Positions 15,935 to 24,700 of a stretch of DNA of 64,000 nt are shown in pieces. Made by a program: the position numbers and the translations under genes. How positions within the stretch are numbered: position 1 is the stretch's first letter; each line of letters opens with the position of its first letter. The DNA comes from Sporosarcina sp. FSL K6-1508. Its GTDB lineage: Bacteria > Bacillota > Bacilli > Bacillales_A > Planococcaceae. The stretch spans positions 1,204,501 to 1,268,500 of the forward strand of contig NZ_JBBOXF010000001.1 of the NCBI RefSeq assembly GCF_038007465.1. The letters are read 5' to 3'. The notes under the pieces are model-generated. The model saw only the letters and a list, made by a program, of their open reading frames with translations. It did not search any database and had not been told where the DNA came from.

Positions 15935-16987
15935 ATGAGAATCCATTCAATTGAATCACTAAAAGAAAAGCGTCGCAAAGGAACCCATGAAGCTGAGGTT
16001 CCTTTTTTATTGGACGGAAAAGAAGAGGCTGTCACAAAGAAAATTGTTGACGGTGAAATGGAGACCTATGAGCTTGGTAAGCCGATTGGCGAAATGCTTA
16101 CATCGGATATCGTGCGAAAAGAATTGATCCAGAAAGTAGTCCTTGATGTTGAAATGGGACGCGAAGAGGTGCCTGTACTTTATGGTCCAATCTTTGACCG
16201 TATCGAGGATGCTAATTTCCCGAAGGAGTTCGAGGCCAAGTGGGCGCAGCGCGGAACGGTCATCTTCTTCGAGCACATCGAAGGTCAAGAGGTCAAGTTC
16301 GGCAGCTTGCAGGCTGAGAGCGGCCCAATCGCGCGGCTCAAAGGGTTTTCTGCTGGGTTCGAATATACAAAGGAAATGCAGATCTTTAACCAGACATTCA
16401 ACTTTGAAATGTTGAACAAAGCATTTGGTGAAGCGCACAACGCTTTGCTCAACCACTTGCACCTGGGACCGTTCATCGGTTACACGTACAAGGCGGCCAA
16501 TAAAACGGCTCCTGTCTATGTTAAGCCTGACGGCAATAAGGGCACGGCGAGCGATGCTCATTACATCCTATCTTTACGGGAAACGCTAAGGCAGGCGCTG
16601 AAAGATACGCGCACCGCAAAGCGTCCCGGCACAATCCTGCTTGCCAATTCTGCTGACCAGGAGGATATCCAAGATGCGCTAGGGAGCATGACGCTTCAGG
16701 CGACTCCATACGGCGCCACATCGGGGATTTCCGACATCATCTATTACGACGGTTGGGAGACGGACGTTGCGAGAAAGTCGCATGCTTATCCAGGAGTGCC
16801 ACAAGGTAAAGCCTACCTGATTCGTCCTAAGCGCGGATTTAAAGAGCTTGTAAAACAAGGGTTGCAAATCAATTCGTCAATCGGTGATCTGACTCGTCTT
16901 GTTGAGGCTCAAATCGTCGGTGACTTCTGGAGAGGCACATTCTTGGCCATTGATGAAAACGTTCAGGAGATTACGCTACCTGGCTGA
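15935..16987 (+). CDS. Major capsid protein
   Basis: A 350-residue protein downstream of scaffold, with GGGAGGAG upstream. It has the size and layout of HK97-fold capsid proteins of PBSX-like phages, including a charged N-terminal arm (residues 1-58) and a C-terminal region ending LVEAQIVGDFWRGTFLAIDE. Two GEM tripeptides (40-42, 52-54) lie only in the N-terminal arm, where maturation proteases usually cut. Confidence 0.88.
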   Translation: MRIHSIESLKEKRRKGTHEAEVPFLLDGKEEAVTKKIVDGEMETYELGKPIGEMLTSDIVRKELIQKVVLDVEMGREEVPVLYGPIFDRIEDANFPKEFEAKWAQRGTVIFFEHIEGQEVKFGSLQAESGPIARLKGFSAGFEYTKEMQIFNQTFNFEMLNKAFGEAHNALLNHLHLGPFIGYTYKAANKTAPVYVKPDGNKGTASDAHYILSLRETLRQALKDTRTAKRPGTILLANSADQEDIQDALGSMTLQATPYGATSGISDIIYYDGWETDVARKSHAYPGVPQGKAYLIRPKRGFKELVKQGLQINSSIGDLTRLVEAQIVGDFWRGTFLAIDENVQEITLPG

Positions 16988-17002
16988 TAAGGGGTGACTT
17001 AA

Positions 17003-17362
17003 TTGGAGCCGACAGTTATTTTAATTAAAAGATTGCGACTTATGGTGAATGATCCTATTCCGGCCAATGGGACAGGTTCCCCGTTATTTACTGATGAGGA
17101 CCTGAGGGTGATGTTCTACGAACACGAAAGTATATTCTCTTTGGCTTCGGAAATTTGGACCATCAAAGCCGGGCTAATCCAGGGGGATATCCAGTCCTAT
17201 TCGGCTGGGAATGAAAAGTATGACTTGACGTCAATGAAGGATCGTTACACCCACGCCCTGGCAATGGCGAGGCTATATGACGATAAGGCGGAAGCTGAAA
17301 AAGATCCAGGCGAGCCGGACACAAGCCTTATATTAAAGTTCCGCACGCCGGACGTGATGTGA
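17003..17362 (+). CDS. Head-tail connector protein (adaptor-like)
   Basis: TTG start, 119 residues, first of four small genes between capsid and sheath. Helical, with SLASEIWTIKAGLIQGDIQS. In PBSX order this slot is XkdH-like (head completion). Function assigned mainly by position. Confidence 0.6.
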   Translation: MEPTVILIKRLRLMVNDPIPANGTGSPLFTDEDLRVMFYEHESIFSLASEIWTIKAGLIQGDIQSYSAGNEKYDLTSMKDRYTHALAMARLYDDKAEAEKDPGEPDTSLILKFRTPDVM

Positions 17363-17745
17363 TGATGAATCTTGTCGAAATGCGCAGGCAGCATACGCGG
17401 TGGTCCATTGATCAGAACCCGGCTGAAATCATTGTCAAAAGAACGGAAAAGAAAAAAGCTGAGGGCCACATCGCTGTTGTTGAAACCGATGAAGGTCCTT
17501 TTGTTGTACGCGTTTTTGTTTCCAGTTCCAACACGAGTCAAAAAGTCACCACGCTTGCCGGTGAAAAGCAGGTAGACCGCTATTTTGGCTTGCTTGCAGA
17601 TCACGAGGCGGATATTCGTGCCGGAACCAACGTTAAAGATGAATTCGAGGCAATGGGGATGAAGTTCCTCGTTAAGGCGATCTATCCACAAACTATCCAC
17701 GGTCAGGTAACTGGCTATCAAGGGGAGCTCGAGAGGGTGAATTAA
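17362..17745 (+). CDS. Head closure / connector protein
   Basis: About 127 residues; several starts (17359 GTG, 17362 and 17365 ATG) overlap the previous stop. Beta-rich: AEGHIAVVETDEGPFVVRVFV, then EAMGMKFLVKAIYPQ. XkdI-like position; by context a head-tail stopper. Confidence 0.55.
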   Translation: MMNLVEMRRQHTRWSIDQNPAEIIVKRTEKKKAEGHIAVVETDEGPFVVRVFVSSSNTSQKVTTLAGEKQVDRYFGLLADHEADIRAGTNVKDEFEAMGMKFLVKAIYPQTIHGQVTGYQGELERVN

Positions 17746-17746
17746 T

Positions 17747-18175
17747 ATGACTTTTGGCACTGAAGCAAGAGCGCATTTAGACAGAAAGTTAGCCGGCTTG
17801 CATGCCCTTGCGGAGAATATCGGGAAAGACATGGAAAAGACCGCTAAAAACAATGCTGCTTGGACTGATCGAACAGGCAATACTCGACAGGCGATCCATG
17901 GTGGCGCGGATAAAACGGACAAGGGTGCCGTTATCTATTTAGCTCACGGCTCGAAGATCGGTCTTTATCACGAAATGGGGACCGGGATATACGGACCAAA
18001 AAAGCGGCCTATCGTACCGACGACAGCTCAGGCGCTTCACTTCTCTATTGGTGGAAAAGCCATATTTGCGAAGTCCATAAAAGGTATGCAAGCGAAGCCT
18101 GTCATTGATCCGACCGCTGATAGTAGATGGCCTGATATTAAGCGTCAAGTCAGGTCTTATTGGGGGCGTACCTAA
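17747..18175 (+). CDS. HK97 gp10-type tail completion protein
   Basis: A 142-residue protein with the family core: N-terminal helix, then DRTGNTRQAIHG, YLAHGSKIGLYHEMGTGIYG and a final PTADSRWPDIKRQV. gp10-type proteins act at the head-tail joint or tail terminator stage. Stop and next start are adjacent (TAAATG). Confidence 0.85.
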   Translation: MTFGTEARAHLDRKLAGLHALAENIGKDMEKTAKNNAAWTDRTGNTRQAIHGGADKTDKGAVIYLAHGSKIGLYHEMGTGIYGPKKRPIVPTTAQALHFSIGGKAIFAKSIKGMQAKPVIDPTADSRWPDIKRQVRSYWGRT

Positions 18176-19012
18176 ATGAGGGGCGCGATAAGGGATATGT
18201 TATTGGCTGGCGTACCTATGGTGAAAGGGGAAGTTTGGGAGCCGTCTGCGGCGGGTCCTGATTTGCCGAAACCCCACCTTGTGCTGCGTGAAGGGGCGCA
18301 AAGTAGCGGCGAGGCTTATGCGGATTTCACAACCGTCTATGAAGTTTGGCCGTATGTCGAACGCACGACTTTTAAGCGCGTTGACGAGCTTTCGAAGGAA
18401 GTAATTGGGGCCTTGCATCGTAAGAGGTTTGACGTGCAGGGAATCCCTCATTACATCGAATACGCAGGAACGGCCACAGAGGACATAGTTGACGAAGAGT
18501 GGGACGCGCTCACTCGCGGCCTGCGCTTCCAGGTCTATTCACTGGCCTGGCTGTTGCATGCGCCAATCGATCCGGATCCTGTCACGGCCATGCGGCTATG
18601 GTCTGCCGAAAGATTTCCCGAGCTGCAGACGAATCCGACCGCTTGGTCCCCGTCCAATTCGAACCCTGCACTTTATTGGCGGCAAGAGTCTACATCGGCC
18701 ATCGAGCCGACGAGTTGGGGATCCTGGTTAACTATGCAATTAAGAGGGCACATCATTTCTCCTGATGTGTCTATTCGGCGTGTCTATGTGGAGCAAGTCG
18801 TGCGAAGGCTTGCGATCGACAACAGAACCTATATGACAGACGGATCAAAGATGAACTTCCAAACGGCGGCAGCTGACAGCGGCTACGATCCGTTCGGCCA
18901 AGGGCAGATAACGCTGACCGTTAAGTTCGGGGTTCTCAAAGATGCGAAAAATTTAAGCTTCCTGAAGCATGTCTATTTTGATGAAAAGTTAGGTGGTGAA
19001 TCCCATGTCTAA
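18176..19012 (+). CDS. Tail completion/terminator-like protein with C-terminal extension
   Basis: A 278-residue protein. Residues 1-130 resemble a tail terminator (MLLAGVPMVKGEVWEP, then VYEVWPYVERTTFKRVDELS, RFQVYSLAW). The remaining half is unlike typical terminators and may be a separate beta domain. XkdJ-like position; 8-base overlap with the next gene. Confidence 0.55.
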   Translation: MRGAIRDMLLAGVPMVKGEVWEPSAAGPDLPKPHLVLREGAQSSGEAYADFTTVYEVWPYVERTTFKRVDELSKEVIGALHRKRFDVQGIPHYIEYAGTATEDIVDEEWDALTRGLRFQVYSLAWLLHAPIDPDPVTAMRLWSAERFPELQTNPTAWSPSNSNPALYWRQESTSAIEPTSWGSWLTMQLRGHIISPDVSIRRVYVEQVVRRLAIDNRTYMTDGSKMNFQTAAADSGYDPFGQGQITLTVKFGVLKDAKNLSFLKHVYFDEKLGGESHV

Positions 19013-19217
19013 AGACAAACAGGTCACGGCGGATCAAGTCAAGAAAGCACTTGTCGCTGAGACCACTTATAAGCGCGAGGAGATCGAAGCGGCACCGTCT
19101 TCTTTCGGTGTGTTGCCAGAGGTATTGGCTGGCGCTTTACGTTTAGTTGATGGCGAGGAATTGTCGAGAAGTCAGGTCCTTGCGGCTATTGAAAAATTCA
19201 AGAAAAGGAAGGTGTAA
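19005..19217 (+). CDS. Small phage protein before the sheath gene (70 aa)
   Basis: Start at 19005 has AGGTGG upstream; 70 residues. Mostly helical (TADQVKKALVAETTYKREEI, LSRSQVLAAIEKFKKRKV). Many PBSX-like clusters have such a short protein just before the sheath. Role unknown. Confidence 0.5.
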   Translation: MSKDKQVTADQVKKALVAETTYKREEIEAAPSSFGVLPEVLAGALRLVDGEELSRSQVLAAIEKFKKRKV

Positions 19218-19220
19218 AGC

Positions 19221-20609
19221 ATGTCAATTGGAGCAATGTTTAAGCTCGGTGAACAAAAGATTCGCCCTGGTGTTTTCGTCCGCTGGTATAATGCCGGCGG
19301 GTATAAAAGATACTCGCGGCCACTCGGTGTTTCTGCGGCTGTTATCAAGTCAAACTGGGGGCCGATTGGTGAAGTTGTCACACTGGATACAGGCGAAGAC
19401 GTAAAGGATAAACTCGGAACCGGCTTAGGCCCTGACGTGGTTAATGAAATATTCGAGGGCGGCGCTTCGTTCTGTCACACAGTCAGGATCGGCACAGGCG
19501 GCCAACCGGCAGAAGTGGACCTGGAAGCCGAAACCGAAACAGTGAAGCTGCGGACAAAGTACCCCACGTCCAGGAACTTTAGCGTGACTGTGAGGGAGGC
19601 TCTTGATCCTGCATTAAAAGAGATCATTCTGTTTGAAGGCACCCGACAAATTCAGTCGTTAACTTTCGCGAAGGGTGAAAACGAAGCCTCGGCACTTCTT
19701 GAAGTCGTTAATGCGGAAAGTAAATACTTAACGGCCACAACCGCTGGATCCGGTGAAGTAGAAGTCGTCATAAATGAACCTCTTTCTGGCGGAGCAGATC
19801 CAGATACTGTCGGGGAAGATTACACCGACGGAATGCAGCATCTTGAAACTAAGTTCTTCGACTCGATTACGGTTGATTCAGAAGACGCCATTATCCACGC
19901 TGCACTTCATGCGTTTGTAAGACGAAAAATTCGAGAAGGTTACCGCATGACGATGGTCGTTGGTGAAAAGCCGGATGTTTCTTTTGAAACGCGCAAGTCC
20001 CACGCCAAGGCCTTTAATGACTTCGCGGTTGTTTATGTAGGGAATGGTGTCGAAACGACGACAGGGGGAATCGTGGGCGCAACTGCTGCGGCTCGCGTGC
20101 TTGGCATGCTGGTCTCTGGGTCCTACAAGTCCAGCCTGACTAAGAACACGATTACAGGCGGTGTTGGTCTTATCGGTGAAATGACTTCGAATGAATATAA
20201 CGAAGCGGTTCAGAGCGGGATGATGGTCTTCTCTCTCAATCCGGACAGCATTCCTCAGATTGATTACGGAATCAATACCCTTGTTTCCCTTGCTGAAGAC
20301 GAGGATGAGGGTTGGCAGAAGCTGCGTCGCGTTCGTACTCGCTATGAGCTGATCGACCGTATCGCTATCACGATTTCCAAGGCTATGGCGAACAACATCG
20401 ATAATGGCCACGACGGCAGGCAGTTCGTCATTCAGCTTGCCAATGGCATCATCGGTGAAATGATCGGTGAAGGCGGATTGGAAAGCGGAGAAATGATTAT
20501 AGATCCAGTTACATCGCCGCAGGGCGACTCGGCTTGGTTTAAGTTTGACAATCTTGTCGATCTAGATGGGCTTGAAAAAGCTTATTTGGCGTTCGGGTTT
20601 CAGTATTAA
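19221..20609 (+). CDS. xkdK: Tail sheath protein (XkdK-like)
   Basis: A 462-residue protein. RPGVFVRWYN near the N-terminus is the sheath N-terminal arm, and VDLDGLEKAYLAFGFQY the C-terminal arm that links neighbouring subunits; between them is the usual insertion domain and the segment NIDNGHDGRQFVIQLANG. Contractile sheath proteins make this a myovirus-type tail. The next gene is the tube. Three GEM tripeptides also occur here. Confidence 0.92.
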   Translation: MSIGAMFKLGEQKIRPGVFVRWYNAGGYKRYSRPLGVSAAVIKSNWGPIGEVVTLDTGEDVKDKLGTGLGPDVVNEIFEGGASFCHTVRIGTGGQPAEVDLEAETETVKLRTKYPTSRNFSVTVREALDPALKEIILFEGTRQIQSLTFAKGENEASALLEVVNAESKYLTATTAGSGEVEVVINEPLSGGADPDTVGEDYTDGMQHLETKFFDSITVDSEDAIIHAALHAFVRRKIREGYRMTMVVGEKPDVSFETRKSHAKAFNDFAVVYVGNGVETTTGGIVGATAAARVLGMLVSGSYKSSLTKNTITGGVGLIGEMTSNEYNEAVQSGMMVFSLNPDSIPQIDYGINTLVSLAEDEDEGWQKLRRVRTRYELIDRIAITISKAMANNIDNGHDGRQFVIQLANGIIGEMIGEGGLESGEMIIDPVTSPQGDSAWFKFDNLVDLDGLEKAYLAFGFQY

Positions 20610-20620
20610 TAAATAATTGA

Positions 20621-20647
20621 GAAGTCACCTTCGCGGGTGGCTTTTTT
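20621..20647 (+). terminator. Hairpin with T-run between sheath and tube genes
   Basis: AGTCACC (20623-20629) pairs with GGTGGCT (20636-20642, one wobble), followed by six T residues. As tube and sheath must both be made in quantity, this may be a partial terminator or an RNA-processing or stability element. Confidence 0.6.
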
Positions 20648-20667
20648 AATTTCAGGGAGGTAAAAGC

Positions 20668-21108
20668 ATGGATGGAAGATATACATTTCGACGTTGTATT
20701 CCTGTCGATCAAATAGATATTGCAAACGTTCAACCTGGGGAATTGCTTCAGCGTGAATGGGGTTTTCGCGTTAACATGCCACCAGAAATGCAGGAGCAGC
20801 TCGATAGTGGAGAGTTTGATCCACGAAATATTTTGCACGGCGTGGATGGCGAGCTTTATGACGAGGATGGAAATTTCTTAGCGGAAGTGAACACGTTCCA
20901 CGCGCAGATGAGCTTTAATACGGCTGATTATCAAGCGGCTGGTGAGTGGGTCGAGTGGGGTATTACAACGGGTTACTCGTTTACTCTCACATTCACAGAG
21001 ACTGTCGTTCGTGATTTGTTGCTCGTTAAGATTCTTGATGGATTTAAAAAAGGTGCTCGCTTGCCGGATCTAACGTTCACAGCTGTCTTGCGTTCGCACC
21101 AACGATAA
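20668..21108 (+). CDS. xkdM: Tail tube protein (XkdM-like)
   Basis: A 146-residue beta-rich protein directly after the sheath, behind AGGGAGG. Features of the tube family include GRYTFRRCIPVDQID at the start, DGELYDEDGNFLAEVNTFHA in the middle and SFTLTFTETVVRDLLL near the end. It stacks as hexamers to form the tail tube. Confidence 0.9.
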   Translation: MDGRYTFRRCIPVDQIDIANVQPGELLQREWGFRVNMPPEMQEQLDSGEFDPRNILHGVDGELYDEDGNFLAEVNTFHAQMSFNTADYQAAGEWVEWGITTGYSFTLTFTETVVRDLLLVKILDGFKKGARLPDLTFTAVLRSHQR

Positions 21109-21131
21109 AAACAACTATTGGAGGAATTTAA

Positions 21132-21623
21132 ATGTCTGAAGAAAAATTAAATCAAGAAGAATTGCTGGCTGTTGAGAGCTCCGTTCTCAGCGGCCTTTTG
21201 GCTGCACACCAGGATCAGAAAGATGATACGACGACAATTGAAATTGCCCGGAAAGGGAAGGTGTTGTTTTCTTTCGACATCCATGCCTTGACAGAGAAGC
21301 AGTACCATGATTTGCAAGATAAAGCGACGAAATTCCGTAAGGCGAAAAACTTGGGCGGAGTGAAAGTTGCTGAGGAAACGGATATCACACGCTTCAGGTC
21401 GCTGCTCATTTATCATGCGACCGTGAAGGAAGATCGCCAGAAGATTTGGGATGACAAGGAAGCCTGGAGGCAGCTGAACGTTCCAAACGGGATCCACCTG
21501 ATTGACGTTGTTCTGAAGGCCGGGGAAAAGAAAGCCATCATTGATAAGATTGACGAAATTTCCGGTTATACCGACGATGCGGACGAAATCATAAAAAACT
21601 CATTAGGGCAGGAGGACGAATAA
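21132..21623 (+). CDS. xkdN: Tail assembly chaperone, short form (XkdN-like)
   Basis: A 163-residue protein between tube and tape measure, the standard place for the tail assembly chaperone. Acidic, helical, with IARKGKVLFSFDIHALTEKQ and YHDLQDKATKFRKAKNLGG. A slippery heptamer 24 bases before the stop lets some ribosomes read on into a -1 frame extension, as for lambda gpG/gpGT. Preceded by GGAGGA. Confidence 0.88.
   Translation: MSEEKLNQEELLAVESSVLSGLLAAHQDQKDDTTTIEIARKGKVLFSFDIHALTEKQYHDLQDKATKFRKAKNLGGVKVAEETDITRFRSLLIYHATVKEDRQKIWDDKEAWRQLNVPNGIHLIDVVLKAGEKKAIIDKIDEISGYTDDADEIIKNSLGQEDE
21593..21599 (+). promoter_or_regulatory. -1 ribosomal slippery site A AAA AAC
   Basis: In the reading frame the codons are ATA AAA AAC, so bases 21593-21599 form a canonical X XXY YYZ heptamer. 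Slipping back one base continues with CTC ATT AGG GCA into an open frame ending at 21772. A run of purine-rich GGAGGACGA sequence just after may add an internal Shine-Dalgarno stimulus. Confidence 0.75.
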
Positions 21624-21772
21624 CGCTCCTGCACGAGATTTTTCAACGGACCGGGAAATTGCCGGACGAAATCATGAATCTTCCTGACGGCATGCGCAAG
21701 TTTGCCTTGTTGTCGATGGAGGTTAAGTTGATTGAAGAAAATGAGCGGCGGAAGAACGGAGGGGTAGTTTAA
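21593..21772 (+). CDS. Frameshift extension of the tail assembly chaperone
   Basis: Without a start codon of its own, this -1 frame runs open through the chaperone stop: LIRAGGRITLLHEIFQRTGK, then PDEIMNLPDGMRKFALLS and a charged end (EENERRKNGGVV), stopping in the TAATG that starts the tape measure. HEIFQRTGKLPDEI and MRKFALLSM are typical of the second product of PBSX-like XkdN genes. The long fusion would bind and fold the tape measure. Confidence 0.7.
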   Translation, partial: KKLIRAGGRITLLHEIFQRTGKLPDEIMNLPDGMRKFALLSMEVKLIEENERRKNGGVV

Positions 21773-24700
21773 TGTCGAAGGAAGTTTATCGCATTGAGAT
21801 CCCTATCGAAACGACCGACAAGTATTCCGATGGATTAAAAAGAGCTGAAAAAGATGTTAAAGGCTTTGAGGATACTGCTAAAAAAGCAGCAAAAAGCACC
21901 AAGGAACTGGGCAACACGTCCGAGGATGCAGCAAAGAGCGTAAGCAGGGTAGGCAGCTCCGCTCGCGGTTCTGAAAGAGAAGTCACGAGATTCCAGTCTA
22001 CCGTTCAAAAAACGAGGGATCGACTCAGATCCCTCACTTCTTCTAGTTGGAATCTGACTGTTCGAGCGGTGGACCATGCCACAAGGGTAATCACCGGCGT
22101 CAATTCGCTCATCCATCGTACTGCGAACCGGAGCTATAGCTTCACTCTTCGAGCGGTCGATATGGCGACCCGAACTTTAGGGGGGATAAAGCGAGCTATA
22201 ACTAGCATACCGGCTATGGTCACTGTTGCTTTATCCGTTGTCGGGGTTAATAAGTTAAAAGAAGCAACCGTCGGTGCGGCCATGAATTTTGAGGATTATG
22301 GCGTGGCGATGAACCATTGGCTTAAAGGTGATCAGAAGGCTCAAAAAGAACTGATGACCTGGATGGGGCGGAAGGCGGATAAGACGCCATATAGTTCCGC
22401 TGATATTTTCCCAGCCATGACAGGGGCCGTCGCGCTGGCTGGCAACGATCAGAAAAACATACAACGTTTGACGAGTGCGGCTATTGATATGGCCGCTTTG
22501 TCAGGCGGACAGCAAACTGTTGAGGATGCCATGCAGGCGTTAACGAGTGCAAAAATGGGAAACATGACCAGGATGAAGCTAGGCTTTAATATGCAAATGT
22601 CAAAAAAAGAGTATGACAAAATAGGTTTTAATGGCTTTATAGATCGTGTAGAGGCTGAATTCAAAGGCGGCGCTGCGGCGTTATCGAAGACGGGTAGAGG
22701 TATGCTAAGTACCTTATCAGGGTATATGTCGTCCCAATTCCGTATGCTCGGTGATGGGATCCTGGAAGGCATGAAGCCGCGATTGCAAGCCATAAATGAT
22801 TGGCTTGATGATAACCAGGATAAGTGGGGCGCTTGGAAAGAAACGCTCGTCAAGGCTGGTCACGAAGCGTCTGAGTGGACCTTTTCTAAGTTGGAGAAGG
22901 GCTTTGACTATTTAAAAACGAATTATCTCGAAAATGAAGATTTTAAAAACCTGGACTTCAAAGGTAAAATCGGATTCATTATGGCTGACGTGTCCGGCTG
23001 GTGGAGCGGCACGGCTAAACCTACGCTAGACGCCTGGTGGGAATCGTCAGGCAAACCGTGGGCAGCAGAAATGGGGCTGACCATCGGAGAGGCGATATTC
23101 GAAGGGTTGAAATTAGGCCTCTCGAAAGGCCTTGGCACCCTGGGAGATATGTGGGGCGGTGTGAACGAAACAGCTAAGGAACATGGTGTGTTTTCTAAGG
23201 AAACAGCTACTTCGGCGGGCGGGGCTGGCGTGGCGACGCTTGGCGCTGGCGCTCTGGCGGCCATGGCTTTATCTCCGCTGTTGAAAGGCGTAGGCGGCAT
23301 AATGAAGGGCGCGAAATGGGCTGGCGGCGGCTTACTTGGTGCGGGCCAGCGGATAATGGGGGGAGGTAAAGGTTCAACGCCACCCGTTGTCGCTCCTAAT
23401 TTAAAACCTAGTAGCGCAGGGAAACCGGAACCACAAAAGGCGTCAGCACCACCAAGGAATACCCCAGTGATCTTAGATCAACACGGGAAGCCTTTGCCAC
23501 CTTCAGGTGCGAAACCGGCATCAGCATCGACGCCAGTACCGAAGCCTTCAAAGGCTCCTAAGTTACCGAAAGGTATTTCTGGCGCGATGAAAAAACTGCC
23601 TTTCCTCGGGACGTTACTCAGCGCGGTAGCAATAACCAATTCAACTAAAGAGGGGCTGCCCGGAGCGATCGGTGCCTTTGGTGGAGGTATTGCTGGCGCT
23701 AAAGGAGGGGCAATGGCGGGGGCTGCTATAGGCTCCGTTGTTCCTGGCGTCGGCACCGCGATTGGTGCAGGGGTCGGAGGTCTTGTTGGTGGTATTGGAG
23801 GTGCCGTTGGAGGGGAGTGGTTAGGCGGAAACTGGGACATCATTAAGGAGAAGGCTGCTGACGTTGCTGGGTGGATCGGCACTAAGTTTAATAGTGCACG
23901 AGAGGTCACTTCGGCCACTTTACTTAATGGTGAATGGTGGGGCGGAAAGTGGGATTCAATAAAATCCGGAGCGGAAGCAGCGAGTACCTGGGTAGCCGAC
24001 AAATGGAATGCGGGATTGGATTCAGTCAAAGGTGGAGCCGACTGGGCAAGTGGAAAGGTTGGTGCTGGTTTAGACGCCGTCAAGAGCAAATGGGGAGAAA
24101 TATCCGGCTGGTTTGATAATACTGTTTGGACCCCCATTTCAGACGGGGCGATAAATGCCATGAACTTCACAGCCGGCCTCTTAGATATCGGACAAGAATG
24201 GGCAAAGGAAAAGTGGTCAAATTTTTCTAATTGGTTCGACGATGCTGTCTGGACTCCTATTTCAGACGGCGCTACAGCTGCCGGTCAGTGGATATCAGAT
24301 AAGTACACCGCATCTAAAGAGCGGGTGCTGGGAACTTGGTCGGACTTTAATCAGTGGTTTTCCGATTCTGTTTGGGAACCTGTGAAAGAAGGAGCAACCA
24401 TCGCCGGTCAATGGATATCTGATAGATACGGAGAGGCTAAGGGTTGGGTCCAGGAGAAATGGGGCGATGTTAGTGATTGGTTTACCGAAGCTATATGGAC
24501 TCCTATTCAAACCGGGGCTGCCATTTCTGGTCAATGGATATCTGATAGATATACCGAATCGAAGGACTGGATACAAGGTGCATGGTCTGACTTTTCGGGG
24601 TGGTTCGACGAAGCAATTTGGGCTCCTGTGAAAGAGGGAGCCGCTGTTTCCGGTCAGTGGATTTTTGACAGGTATTCCGAAGCAAGAGACTTCGTACAAG

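Noticed and set aside
23478..24170. 230-codon Pro/Ala-rich minus-strand frame
   Set aside because: Antisense to Gly/Ala-rich tape measure codons; no start signals.
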